A DNA stretch of 64,000 nucleotides from a virus. Shown one piece after another: positions 42,955-51,040 of the stretch. The DNA is taken from positions 1-64,000 of the IMG/VR virus record IMGVR_UViG_3300035670_000101, one strand, 5' to 3'. The notes under the pieces are model-generated. The model worked only from the letters and a program-made list of their open reading frames with translations. It did not search any database and was not told the origin of the DNA. The position numbers were made by a program, and so were the translations under genes. Every line of letters begins with the position of its first letter. The first letter of the stretch is position 1.

Positions 42955-42983
42955 TTGCACAATTTAAAGTTTAGTTTTATATT
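42955..42983 (+). promoter_or_regulatory. Sigma70-type promoter
   Basis: TTGCAC, 17 bp, TATATT, upstream of the 310-aa gene. Confidence 0.7.
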
Positions 42984-43047
42984 TAATTCATACCAGCAAT
43001 ACTTCAAAGAAGTTTGTAATGTAAATAAAAATTAGGAGTAATACATC

Positions 43048-43980
43048 ATGGTTAAAACATTAAACAAAACAAATGTAGCAGCAAAAGACATTAAGCAATT
43101 CCTCATGTCAGGTGAAGCTAAAGTAGATTTCCTGAACAATGGTAAAGATATGGTTTATCGTATCGAAGGAGTTGAAGATTTAGATGTTGCTGCACAGGGA
43201 TTCATCATTGATCGTGGAGAAGTTAAATATCCTAAGCTTAGTAACGATACTGTGTATATTGGAAGCAGGGATGGATTCTCATCCATCAACATCTCTTTTA
43301 AAACCTTAATCTGCTTACTTAATGGTTATCTACCTAAAGGTGGTCAAGTGTTAAGTTTGAAAGATAACAAGTTTGGATATGCTCCACACAACTTAGTGTT
43401 AAGAAATAAGTTTACTGATGAAATTTCACCAATAGACATTCTTGAGAAAGTTGGAAGTGTTCAGGCTGAAGATTCTGAGAGTGCTGGAGACACTAACACT
43501 AGCGAAGATAATAACCCTAGTGAAAACATTAACCTCATTGGTGAATACACAATGTACACCAAGAAAGAAGTTGTGAAGGAATATGTGACAGAAGATGGTG
43601 CTGCATTTCCAACCAAAGAACTTGCTGAGTGGCATCAAGAGAATGTTGCAGAAGCTAAGAACCTTGCTCAAGTTGTCTTGGACTACAATGGTGGTTATCA
43701 ATTAGCTGAAAAGGTATTCCAAGAGAAAGTGAAATACAATAAAGCTAAACCTTATGAGCACTTCCGTGATGTAATGGATGCTAATGATGGTGTGGTTGAA
43801 CGTGATTCTAAAGAGGTTGTTAAGTTTAATCCTTTCACCATAGGTGGCGTACCACATTTTGCATACTTGTTCAGTAATAAGCAATACACGCAAACTAAGG
43901 CTGATGAGATCATTGATATGCTGAAGTTAGCTCAAGAGGTGTATGAAAACTTAGAGAAGTTATCTAAAGAAACTGTATGA
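43048..43980 (+). CDS. Hypothetical two-domain protein
   Basis: 310 aa, unrecognised. Residues 1-135 look like one globular domain; a Ser/Asp/Asn/Glu linker (about 138-162) joins a helical second domain (about 168-310). It has its own promoter and terminator, as for ssb, so it may be abundant. ATTAGGAG before ATG. Confidence 0.75.
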   Translation: MVKTLNKTNVAAKDIKQFLMSGEAKVDFLNNGKDMVYRIEGVEDLDVAAQGFIIDRGEVKYPKLSNDTVYIGSRDGFSSINISFKTLICLLNGYLPKGGQVLSLKDNKFGYAPHNLVLRNKFTDEISPIDILEKVGSVQAEDSESAGDTNTSEDNNPSENINLIGEYTMYTKKEVVKEYVTEDGAAFPTKELAEWHQENVAEAKNLAQVVLDYNGGYQLAEKVFQEKVKYNKAKPYEHFRDVMDANDGVVERDSKEVVKFNPFTIGGVPHFAYLFSNKQYTQTKADEIIDMLKLAQEVYENLEKLSKETV

Positions 43981-44002
43981 CATTCTACTGACATACCTCT
44001 AT

Positions 44003-44026
44003 GACCTCACTTGTTGGGGTCTTTTT
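44003..44026 (+). terminator. Intrinsic terminator
   Basis: GACC...GGTC-based stem followed by T5. The next 186 nt to 44213 hold no gene that I can see. Confidence 0.65.
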
Positions 44027-44212
44027 GTGCAGACAATAAATGTTCATTGTTGTGTGTTATATTTTAATTTAAAATTTTATTAATTTATTTTGTGAAAGGT
44101 ATTGCTTCAAATAATGAATAGTGATTTAATAGTTTTCAAGGGGATGGGGATAATAAGAACAGGGTTGAACTTCTGTTAACCAGCCTAAAAATAAATTTAT
44201 TGGAGATGTATT

Positions 44213-44470
44213 TTGAATACTCAGCTAAACGTAAGTGAAATGATTGAAGGGTTTGTTTCGGATTCAATTTTTGATGAGATTAAAACTTTACACAAAGAGA
44301 ATAAAACTTTAATTGAGATTATCGAGGATTTACCTAATTACTCTATTGCTTGCAAACAAACTATGGTGTCTGTTAAGTCGAAGAATGAAAAACGTATTGA
44401 CGATTTATACAGACAATTACATAAGAATGGTGTATTTGTAAAAGAGCAGTTGACTATCCCTTCAAATTAA
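44213..44470 (+). CDS. Hypothetical protein
   Basis: 85 aa, TTG start after TTGGAGATG. Helical, basic C-terminus. Unrecognised. Followed by an A/T-only near-palindrome (44464-44487) like those at 18195 and 55033. Confidence 0.65.
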   Translation: MNTQLNVSEMIEGFVSDSIFDEIKTLHKENKTLIEIIEDLPNYSIACKQTMVSVKSKNEKRIDDLYRQLHKNGVFVKEQLTIPSN

Positions 44471-44529
44471 TTTAATATTTAATTAAATACAAAGCATAAA
44501 TATTTTTGCAAACATTGGAGTAATATTAA

Positions 44530-44793
44530 ATGAACAAGATTCAAATGATGAAAACTTTGATAGATTCAACTAAAGGGCGGTTTTTCGTAATAAATTTCGT
44601 AAAATCGAATGGTGAGGTTCGTAAGATGTTAACTCGAACTGGGGTTTCTAAAGGTGTGAAAGGTACAGGCTTACCAAACACTAAAGAGAATATCTTACGT
44701 GCTTATGATCTAAGTATTGGTCAATGGCGCAGTATTAACCTAGAAACTGTTCAGAAGATTAAATGCGGTAAGGTTTTGTTTGAGGAGTTATAA
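44530..44793 (+). CDS. SH3-like small protein (WYL/DUF-like pattern)
   Basis: 87 aa. The pattern F-F-V-I-N-F-V-K-S-N-G-E-V-R-K-M then I-L-R-A-Y-D and Y-R-S-I-N-like end is seen in small phage proteins of unknown role. TTGGAGTAAT before ATG. Basic, so nucleic-acid contact is possible. Confidence 0.6.
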   Translation: MNKIQMMKTLIDSTKGRFFVINFVKSNGEVRKMLTRTGVSKGVKGTGLPNTKENILRAYDLSIGQWRSINLETVQKIKCGKVLFEEL

Positions 44794-44795
44794 GG

Positions 44796-44966
44796 ATGAA
44801 ACGTAAATTAGAGAATGGTGACTTAGTTAAAACGTCAAACTTAGGTGATTTATACTTTGTTTGTGAGAATGATGATTATGCTGTACTGGAGGATTTAAAT
44901 GGGGTTACTTACAACGTAGATCATGGAGAGTATTGGTTGGAAGGTTTATTTGAGGGGAATGTGTGA
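44796..44966 (+). CDS. Hypothetical small acidic protein
   Basis: 56 aa. N-terminal G-D-L-V-K-T then strand-rich; acidic. Unrecognised. GGAG at 44784-44787 lies within the upstream gene end. Confidence 0.65.
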   Translation: MKRKLENGDLVKTSNLGDLYFVCENDDYAVLEDLNGVTYNVDHGEYWLEGLFEGNV

Positions 44967-45015
44967 TGGTTCCTGTTGAGCTGTTAATCCCGAATAGTAA
45001 AGAGCTAAAGAAATG
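44965..45015 (+). CDS. Possible 16-aa coupling peptide
   Basis: A TGATG start and an ATGA stop tie this tiny frame to both neighbours. It may only be a translational relay; no other support. Confidence 0.2.
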
Positions 45016-45399
45016 AAAGAAATTAAGAATGAGCTAGATGTTTGGTGTGCGTTCCAGAATGGTGAAAAACTTCACCTTGAAGATGTTGCTATGGCTATGT
45101 ATGGAGTGGATGTTAGCTCTTACATAAAAACGGTGAAAAGGAATGATTTAAATCGATTCAGGGTTAATAAGGTTGGTTGTGATGGTACAGCAGCACTCAC
45201 ACTGCAAACCCTGCATGAAATGATAGAGCCTCTTTTAAATCAAAGAGTATGGGATAAAGATAAAGGCGATCCAAATGGCTCTGAGATTGATGTTGTTTAC
45301 TACTGCTCTCCAATTGAGTACACAATGGAGATGAAAGACAATATGACTCAGATTGACAAATTTTATATCAATTATACCAGCGAGTTTATTTACAAATGA
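45013..45399 (+). CDS. Hypothetical protein
   Basis: 128 aa, unrecognised, mixed helix and strand. Overlaps by 4 nt with tiny frames on both sides. Confidence 0.65.
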   Translation: MKEIKNELDVWCAFQNGEKLHLEDVAMAMYGVDVSSYIKTVKRNDLNRFRVNKVGCDGTAALTLQTLHEMIEPLLNQRVWDKDKGDPNGSEIDVVYYCSPIEYTMEMKDNMTQIDKFYINYTSEFIYK

Positions 45400-45458
45400 A
45401 TAAATATACCCTTATCACAGTGTTAGATTTTGATATGAAATTAATGGAGGTGGAATAA
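45396..45458 (+). CDS. Possible 20-aa peptide
   Basis: Frame with ATGA and TAATG overlaps to its neighbours. It carries the GGAGG site for the next gene near its end, so it may act as a relay. Confidence 0.25.
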   Translation: MNKYTLITVLDFDMKLMEVE

Positions 45459-45700
45459 TGAACCTAAAGAATATTAAAAAAATCGTTCAAGATAGCCCAT
45501 CTTGGGCGTACAGTTACAATCCAGATACCAAGAAATACTACACTAAGTATGAAAGTTGTTTAAACGACATAACCATTAAAGATCTGAAAGAAAAAGGTAT
45601 TCGCCTTATTGATAAGAAGTACAACATGTTGTATTGGATGTTCATTATTTTTAATGTTTTTCTTATAGTGGTGTTATATGGTGTTGGTGCTTACAAATGA
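45458..45700 (+). CDS. Small membrane protein
   Basis: 80 aa, soluble basic N-terminus and one C-terminal hydrophobic helix (about 55-76). ATGGAGGTGGA precedes the start. Unrecognised. Confidence 0.65.
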   Translation: MNLKNIKKIVQDSPSWAYSYNPDTKKYYTKYESCLNDITIKDLKEKGIRLIDKKYNMLYWMFIIFNVFLIVVLYGVGAYK

Positions 45701-45786
45701 ACAAACAAAAACTAATAGCGCTGATATTTTTATTACCGTTTGCACTAGCAATTATTTATGTAGGATTGATGATTTATGGATTTTGA
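45697..45786 (+). CDS. 29-aa single-TM protein
   Basis: A basic start (M-N-K-Q-K) followed by one hydrophobic helix covering the rest. ATGA overlap with the previous membrane protein and overlap with the next gene suggest real coupled translation. Confidence 0.5.
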   Translation: MNKQKLIALIFLLPFALAIIYVGLMIYGF

Positions 45787-46042
45787 TTATTATTTTAAAA
45801 AGTATGATGAAGAATACGGTTTCAATGACAGTGAGTTATGTGGTTTTGAAATTGGATTTGAAGCTGGTCAGCAAAGCAAACAAGAAGAAGTTAACAAACG
45901 TCAAGCGCAGCTTGATAAGCTTCAAAAGGAGATTGATGCGCTTCGAGAAATGGTTAAAAAGTTAATAGATAATACGGTTCTTAGCATTGATGATGAATTG
46001 GAAGATCAGGCAAATAACTTGCTGAGAGGAAATCAGAAATGA
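45776..46042 (+). CDS. Hypothetical coiled-coil protein
   Basis: 88 aa. Aromatic/acidic N-terminus, G-F-E-I-G-F-E-A-G, then coiled coil (about 38-70). Overlaps the next ATG by 4 nt. Unrecognised. Confidence 0.65.
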   Translation: MDFDYYFKKYDEEYGFNDSELCGFEIGFEAGQQSKQEEVNKRQAQLDKLQKEIDALREMVKKLIDNTVLSIDDELEDQANNLLRGNQK

Positions 46043-46284
46043 CCCCAGAACAAATGCAAAAAATTGTAGATAGTGCACCTATTGATGCGACCGATATTGA
46101 CCATACTGGCGCATACTGGAAAGACGACCTGATGATGGTTGATGACAAATATCAGGAGGATGATAGAGGTTGGGCTTTGATTAAATGGCGGTTAAGTCAT
46201 TTACGCACCCAACTCAATAAACATAACACGTCAGACCTAGAACCTACGAATGTTCCACACGACACAGTTGTTTTGGAGGAGTAA
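46039..46284 (+). CDS. Hypothetical protein
   Basis: 81 aa, acidic, His/Trp containing, unrecognised. Its stop abuts the next ATG. Confidence 0.65.
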   Translation: MTPEQMQKIVDSAPIDATDIDHTGAYWKDDLMMVDDKYQEDDRGWALIKWRLSHLRTQLNKHNTSDLEPTNVPHDTVVLEE

Positions 46285-46872
46285 ATGAAGGGTGGCAATA
46301 GATTGGTTTATGGTTTTGGTATTACAGACATTCCTTCAGGAAAAAATGGAAATCACTCTCGGGAGTATATGCTTTGGAAGGGTATGATAAGAAGATGTTA
46401 CGCTTCCAATAGGTCTGTATTCTCAGATAACTATTTGGAATGTACGGTTTCAGATGATTTTAAGCTGTTCTCTAAATTCTCAAGCTGGTATAACAACCAG
46501 AAGGGATCATCCATAGATGGGTGGTGTGTCGACAAAGACCTTTTGGTTAAGGGGAATAAAATTTACTCCCCAGAAACTTGCGTTTTTCTTCCTAGGGAAA
46601 TAAATACCGCCATCACTACTAGCAACAATAAAAGAGGTGATATGCCAATAGGTGTGTTTTTTAATAAAAAACTTGGGAAATACTCAGCCACCGTCAGCTC
46701 AATGGGAAAGAGCAACTATTTAGGCTTGTTTAATACACCAGATCAAGCGTTTTTTGCCTACAAGTCCAAAAAAGAGGAGTTAATGGCTGGATTAGCTAAA
46801 AAGTACATCGATCAATTGTCTGAAAAAGCATACAACGCATTGATAGGATTCAACGTCGACATAAGCGACTAA
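46285..46872 (+). CDS. Putative mobile AP2-like family protein (copy 2)
   Basis: 195 aa. Residues about 28-108 carry W-x-G-M-I-R-R-C-Y, D-D-F-K-L-F, V-D-K-D-L-L-V-K-G-N-K and Y-S-P-E-T-C-V-F-L-P. The C-terminus reads P-I-G-V-F-F-N-K-K-L-G-K-Y-S-A ... L-G-L-F-N-T-x-x-x-A-F-x-A-Y, the AP2/ERF-like DNA-binding pattern. Probably a homing-type DNA-binding or nuclease protein. Last + strand gene before a convergent junction. TTGGAGGAG before ATG. Confidence 0.65.
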   Translation: MKGGNRLVYGFGITDIPSGKNGNHSREYMLWKGMIRRCYASNRSVFSDNYLECTVSDDFKLFSKFSSWYNNQKGSSIDGWCVDKDLLVKGNKIYSPETCVFLPREINTAITTSNNKRGDMPIGVFFNKKLGKYSATVSSMGKSNYLGLFNTPDQAFFAYKSKKEELMAGLAKKYIDQLSEKAYNALIGFNVDISD

Positions 46873-46876
46873 ACTC

Positions 46877-46905
46877 AAGCCTCCCTAACGAGGCTTTTCT
46901 TTTGT
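46877..46905 (+). terminator. Intrinsic terminator
   Basis: AAGCCTC-CCTAAC-GAGGCTT with T-rich tail; ends the long + strand early/middle block. Confidence 0.85.
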
Positions 46906-46926
46906 TATTAAAAACTCCCCTGTCCC

Positions 46927-47331
46927 TCACTCCTTATCCTCTCTGAAATACCCCATCAAAGCTACTACAGCCCAGATTACTAGCCCTATAGTGAATACAA
47001 CCCCGTACATCGTTGTACCAGCTTGAAATCCGTAAGCAAAGTTTAACAGGTAGGACAGTACCAGACACCCAAATAGAAGCCCTATATGGAACTTATCATC
47101 CTCCTCACGGTGTCTTTCTCTGCGCATCTCACTACGATCTTTACGTGTTGACCCTACCTTAACTCTGGAGTCATCACTGATGTATTGATATTCAGGGTTT
47201 TTATTCTCTCTGTACTCAAATTCGTAAGATGCCAAGTCATTAGATTTTGTTCTAAGGTTATTTCTGTTAGGTGGGTTTCTGTTAGAATTACTGTTCGCAA
47301 CATTTCTTTTTTGATATGTTTTAGTAGGCAT
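46927..47331 (-). CDS. Two-TM membrane protein with disordered N-terminus
   Basis: 134 aa. About 80 residues are polar, Asn/Arg-rich and likely disordered in the cytoplasm; two hydrophobic helices (about 82-100 and 107-127) follow. Its ribosome site AGGAG is inside the stem of the terminator at 47333-47356. Unrecognised. Confidence 0.65.
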   Translation of the reverse strand: MPTKTYQKRNVANSNSNRNPPNRNNLRTKSNDLASYEFEYRENKNPEYQYISDDSRVKVGSTRKDRSEMRRERHREEDDKFHIGLLFGCLVLSYLLNFAYGFQAGTTMYGVVFTIGLVIWAVVALMGYFREDKE

Positions 47332-47332
47332 G

Positions 47333-47356
47333 AAAAAAGCTCCTATTGTGAGGAGC
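47333..47356 (-). terminator. Terminator hairpin overlapping a ribosome site
   Basis: On the - strand GCTCCT-CACAAT-AGGAGC then T6. The 3' arm AGGAG is also the ribosome site for the ATG at 47331, 8 nt downstream. Confidence 0.8.
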
Positions 47357-47458
47357 GTATTTTAATATCTCCCCTTTTATTATTATTTAACAACAATTGA
47401 AACATTGTTGGATTTATAACTCAATAGGGAGTTTGTTAATACAGTAATTATGTTGTAA

Positions 47459-47848
47459 TTACAAGTATGAGAATTGTTTTACTCTATTCACATTGTATTC
47501 ATCCTCTTGTTTATCTGGAATGTACGGAGAATAAACCTTGTAATGCTCTGTGAACATTTCTAAAATCCATTGGTATACATGCCACTCTATTTTAAATCCT
47601 TGATTAAGAAGTATGTGTTTCACGTTGTCTAACTCTAAATGTGTACGACACTTAATAGGTTTTCTTGATGTTATGTAAACGTGACCAACTTTCTTTTGAT
47701 ATGTTATGTAAATACAACAACCATAGGATTCAAGAAAACAATATTCTTTACCTTTCTTTGCTACATAGCAATATAGTCGCTGACTACACCCATAAGTCCA
47801 AACTGTGTACCAGTCCCATCCAAGCAGGTGTGATAATTCACTGTACAT
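47459..47848 (-). CDS. Hypothetical protein
   Basis: 129 aa, unusually rich in Tyr, Cys and Trp (C-S-Q-R-L-Y-C-Y, Y-G-C-C-I-Y). Unrecognised. ATGGGGAAATAA precedes the ATG. Confidence 0.7.
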   Translation of the reverse strand: MYSELSHLLGWDWYTVWTYGCSQRLYCYVAKKGKEYCFLESYGCCIYITYQKKVGHVYITSRKPIKCRTHLELDNVKHILLNQGFKIEWHVYQWILEMFTEHYKVYSPYIPDKQEDEYNVNRVKQFSYL

Positions 47849-47859
47849 TTATTTCCCCA

Positions 47860-48222
47860 TTAGTATTTATAAACCTTAACCAACATACCAGCATCTTCAG
47901 ATAGTTTGATCACAGACTTTGTACCTTTACTAACTTGATCCCAAAAAGCGATCAAACACCCTTCACCGTGTTCGTTAGCATAATCTTTCATTTCCGAGTT
48001 TATAACAAAACCAGCTCTTTTACCCAACCCTCTCCAATCTGGAATAAAATATTCAACTCTAACACCATTCTCTAGTGCCCACCTTTCACCTAATGAATCA
48101 GCACCTCTCGCTTTACCACAAACAATACATTCAATGTTAATCTTCTGCTGTGCTTTCTTCATGATCTTACACAATCTCTCGTAGTCATTAAAATCACGAC
48201 CACCAGCTATAATAACCCTCAT
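47860..48222 (-). CDS. SLOG-family protein (YspA / DUF2493-like)
   Basis: 120 aa. N-terminal M-R-V-I-I-A-G-G-R-D-F, then G-x-A-R-G-A-D-S-L-G and W-A-L-E-N-G-V are the Rossmann-like SLOG features of YspA/cpYpsA proteins. Such proteins bind nucleotide-derived ligands or bases; in phages the role is not established. TAATG coupling with the upstream gene. Confidence 0.8.
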   Translation of the reverse strand: MRVIIAGGRDFNDYERLCKIMKKAQQKINIECIVCGKARGADSLGERWALENGVRVEYFIPDWRGLGKRAGFVINSEMKDYANEHGEGCLIAFWDQVSKGTKSVIKLSEDAGMLVKVYKY

Positions 48223-48479
48223 TAAATCTCACCTCTCAATAATAAAAACTCATGATTTGTAACTTCACAATTTAAATCGGTATTACTTTCAACCATAGCT
48301 TTTAAAGTTTCTAACTCTGAAATCCTATTCTCATATTTACAACTATCCATTGCTTTAAGTGAGAAAGGGTTTCCTTGCTGCCACCATTTTAAATTAAGTT
48401 TATCAAGCTCTTTTTGATACTTATTAATCTCTGCAATACAACTTTGGATAACTAATTCATTACTTAAGTAAATCTTCAT
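48222..48479 (-). CDS. Hypothetical helical protein
   Basis: 85 aa, coiled-coil-like, unrecognised. GGAG precedes ATG 48479, which overlaps the upstream TGA. Confidence 0.7.
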   Translation of the reverse strand: MKIYLSNELVIQSCIAEINKYQKELDKLNLKWWQQGNPFSLKAMDSCKYENRISELETLKAMVESNTDLNCEVTNHEFLLLRGEI

Positions 48480-48913
48480 TCTTCATAATCTCCAATAAGG
48501 TCATAACTACTAGAAAACAAGTTAAATTCTTCAGCAAGGTAATCCCTAACATCATTCTGTGAGTTAAATGTTTTGTAGGTGTCAAAGTATTCATCACTCA
48601 GCGTATAATCATATTGAGACTCTACGGTAAACTTCTTAATCTCTGAAGGTTTGTTGTTTAAGACTTTAACATCCTCCCCGTAAATAGCTTTCAACTCCTT
48701 GTCTTCAAGGGTCTTTGATAAGACTAAGAATCTAGGACGTTTAGAGATGAGTTCATCAATGTAGTTATTGATTTCATCCATTGTGTTAAAACTCTTTCCT
48801 GTTAGTGTATGAATATACTTTGGGTTAATCTCACACACTTCTAATTTTAAATCTTCAAACTTACGCTCAAAACGAAGGTTTTTATATACACCAACTTTAT
48901 TAAATTCTTTCAT
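48476..48913 (-). CDS. Hypothetical protein
   Basis: 145 aa from ATG 48913, which has AGGAG upstream; the frame extends to 48961 without a site. Tyr/Asp-rich end. Unrecognised. Confidence 0.7.
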   Translation of the reverse strand: MKEFNKVGVYKNLRFERKFEDLKLEVCEINPKYIHTLTGKSFNTMDEINNYIDELISKRPRFLVLSKTLEDKELKAIYGEDVKVLNNKPSEIKKFTVESQYDYTLSDEYFDTYKTFNSQNDVRDYLAEEFNLFSSSYDLIGDYEE

Positions 48914-49081
48914 TCTATATTCTCCTATGTAAAAACAAATACACCCTGCACATTTCTGCATAAGGTGTTAACTCACTTTTAGACTAAATTAACCCTGCTA
49001 AAGATAATAACAACTTCTTAAGCTCTTTACCACTCATATCTTTAATTAAATCCTTACTCTCCAGCAACATATGATAACTAG

Positions 49082-49837
49082 TTAATCATCAAAACCCACC
49101 TCATATTTCATCAACGCTTCGTAAACCCTGTCATCAATTTCACCTTTCCATTTTTCAGCCACAGATTTAATGTAAGCTTCTTTATGTGTCTTATAGGCTA
49201 TAAACGCATCCTCTTTTGTGGTGAATGCACCGAGATTTTTTAAACTTGTGCGTCTGTGGAGGTTCGCGGTAAATTTCCCCACCTTTTTGTGATACGAAAC
49301 TCCTATGGGGTAACTTCCTCTTGTCGAACCAGCCTTTATAAATAAACTATTCACCTCTCGTGGAACAAAACAACAAGTTTCTTCTGAATAAATTTTATTT
49401 CCTTTAACCAGAATATCTTTATCCAAATGCCAACCTTCTTGATCAAAACCTTTCTGATTTAAACACCAAGACTTAAATTTCTTGTAAATTTTAAAATCAT
49501 CAGATGTTATGCATTGTTCGTAAGTAGGGAATTTGTAAAGCTCTTTTTTGTTATAACAACGTCTTAACATGCCAACCCATATTCCGTAAGCTTTGTCGTG
49601 CCTTCCATTTAAAGTTACCCTCTCTTCTCCAACAATACCTACACCATGAACACTTGGAATAGACCAGTCTTTTACACTACCTGCTACAATTTGACTCATA
49701 CTAGCTTTTGTTTTAAAATTAGTTTCTACAAATCTCACGTATACATTACGTGCATTTACATAATCAACTATCTCTAAAATTCCGCTACAATTTGTTTCGT
49801 ATTTTTGACCATTTCGCTCTTTTGCCTTATTTTTCAA
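49082..49837 (-). CDS. Putative mobile AP2-like family protein (copy 3)
   Basis: 251 aa from TTG 49837 (AGGAGAG upstream); the frame reaches GTG 49861. It has an extra N-terminal SH3-like part (about 1-75), then the family core W-V-G-M-L-R-R-C-Y, L-D-K-D-I-L-V-K-G-N-K, Y-S-E-E-T-C-C-F-V-P and the AP2-like tail P-I-G-V-S-Y-H-K-K-V-G-K-F-T-A ... L-G-A-F-T-T. It is the most complete copy. Unlike the others it is on the - strand. Confidence 0.65.
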   Translation of the reverse strand: MKNKAKERNGQKYETNCSGILEIVDYVNARNVYVRFVETNFKTKASMSQIVAGSVKDWSIPSVHGVGIVGEERVTLNGRHDKAYGIWVGMLRRCYNKKELYKFPTYEQCITSDDFKIYKKFKSWCLNQKGFDQEGWHLDKDILVKGNKIYSEETCCFVPREVNSLFIKAGSTRGSYPIGVSYHKKVGKFTANLHRRTSLKNLGAFTTKEDAFIAYKTHKEAYIKSVAEKWKGEIDDRVYEALMKYEVGFDD

Positions 49838-49867
49838 TTTAACTCTCCTATAAATACTCACACATAA

Positions 49868-49900
49868 TAAAAGGGAACTAACTAAAAGTCAATTCCCTTT
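49868..49900 (-). terminator. Intrinsic terminator (- strand)
   Basis: AAAGGGAA / TTCCCTTT stem with T-rich tail, downstream of the 50142 gene. Confidence 0.7.
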
Positions 49901-49938
49901 GGTGAGATTTCACTGTAATTTGATAAAAGTTTAGTTTA

Positions 49939-50142
49939 CTAAAGGCTCAGCTTGCTGAAGGCTTTCCTCACACAGTAACTCCTACAATAACTGGTAACAA
50001 AGAAGATTAATTGCAGTTGCAAGGATTGCTGTAAATCCATCCCGAAGAAATACAAGATGATTAGAGCAATGATGTTACCTAGAATAATCTGTGTTAGAGT
50101 TTCTAGGTGTATTAAGTGTGTTTTAATGAAAGTGTTTTTGAT
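49939..50142 (-). CDS. Small membrane protein with apparent AUC start
   Basis: 67 aa. A clear phage-type pattern K-T-H-L-I-H-L-E-T-L, G-N-I-I-A-L-I-I-L-Y-F-F-G, L-Q-L-Q-L-I-F-F-V-x-S-Y and a basic tail gives two membrane helices. The frame begins at ATC 50142, 6 nt after AGGAG; no ATG, GTG or TTG lies near the start. It resembles small two-TM phage proteins of unknown function. Confidence 0.65.
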   Translation of the reverse strand: MKNTFIKTHLIHLETLTQIILGNIIALIILYFFGMDLQQSLQLQLIFFVTSYCRSYCVRKAFSKLSL

Positions 50143-50158
50143 TACTGTCTCCTATAAA

Positions 50159-50548
50159 TTAAAGGTATTGCTCGTGTATAACAGATTCATTAACAATCAC
50201 TACAGATTCGTGAGAGTAGTAACCATTATGTTCGTTGTAACAAACAAGTTGAAAATCCCCCTTACTTGTAAACACAGTGAAGAACAAACAACTCCCTTCG
50301 TAAAGGTCTAGGTGACAGAGGTCAATAGTCTCCAACGCTTTATTTGTTACTCGACCATCTAAGTATTCAGCACCAATAAAGTAATCTAGATCATCCTGAG
50401 ATGTAACATAACCCCATTGTTCACAACACTGACCTTCATTGTCGATACCAACTTTAATTTTTACACCATCTTTTAAAGTGATAATAAAACCTTCAAAAGT
50501 TGTGTATTTGTGTTTAAATGTTGTTTCTTCGATGTTTAAAATTTTCAT
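50159..50548 (-). CDS. Hypothetical protein (DUF7448-like pattern)
   Basis: 129 aa. The pattern G-I-D-N-E-G-Q-C-C-E-Q-W-G-Y then F-I-G-A-E-Y is shared by a family of small phage proteins of unknown role. AGGAGAAAGAA before ATG. Confidence 0.65.
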   Translation of the reverse strand: MKILNIEETTFKHKYTTFEGFIITLKDGVKIKVGIDNEGQCCEQWGYVTSQDDLDYFIGAEYLDGRVTNKALETIDLCHLDLYEGSCLFFTVFTSKGDFQLVCYNEHNGYYSHESVVIVNESVIHEQYL

Positions 50549-50557
50549 TTCTTTCTC

Positions 50558-50806
50558 CTAATACTTATAATCTACGTCAACACCCTTAAATCTTTCAGGA
50601 TTAACTTTCTGTTGGTAAATAACATTTAACCATAAGTCAAACATTCCCTCAACACGATCACTATCATACTCCCAATAATTCGATAGTGTTGGGTTGTTGA
50701 AAACTTTATCCAGAATCCAATGGTCATCAGGGTAAGAATCTTGCACCCAATCTTCAAATGCTGATACAAAAGCTTCGTTATACTTCATCTCATATCGAAT
50801 TAGCAT
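50558..50806 (-). CDS. Hypothetical protein
   Basis: 82 aa, acidic and Trp-rich, unrecognised. GGGGAGGTATAA before ATG. Confidence 0.65.
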   Translation of the reverse strand: MLIRYEMKYNEAFVSAFEDWVQDSYPDDHWILDKVFNNPTLSNYWEYDSDRVEGMFDLWLNVIYQQKVNPERFKGVDVDYKY

Positions 50807-51040
50807 TTATACCTCCCCACTAAAATATCGTTCAATCATCTTCAAACAATCATACCAACCTTGATCATATGCATTCTTAATGCCAGCAAGTTCTTGGTTT
50901 TCAATATGCCAAGAAACATAACTTGGTAAACTATGTTTGAAATTATCTTCAATGTAATAAAATACATCACCACCCTTAAGTTTATTAATCTCCCAAGAGT
51001 GTTGCTTGAAGAATAATTCTAAATCTTTATTAATGTTCAT
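50807..51040 (-). CDS. Hypothetical protein
   Basis: 77 aa, Tyr/Trp-containing, unrecognised. AGGTGGAAA before ATG; overlaps the upstream gene by 11 nt. Confidence 0.65.
   Translation of the reverse strand: MNINKDLELFFKQHSWEINKLKGGDVFYYIEDNFKHSLPSYVSWHIENQELAGIKNAYDQGWYDCLKMIERYFSGEV

Noticed and set aside
42852-42974. 40-codon basic frame after the 42829 terminator
   Set aside because: It starts inside the terminator tail without ribosome site and overlaps the promoter at 42955.
48984-49070. 28-codon frame on the - strand downstream of the AP2-like gene
   Set aside because: No ribosome site at proper distance and too short to judge; may be a remnant of a disrupted gene.
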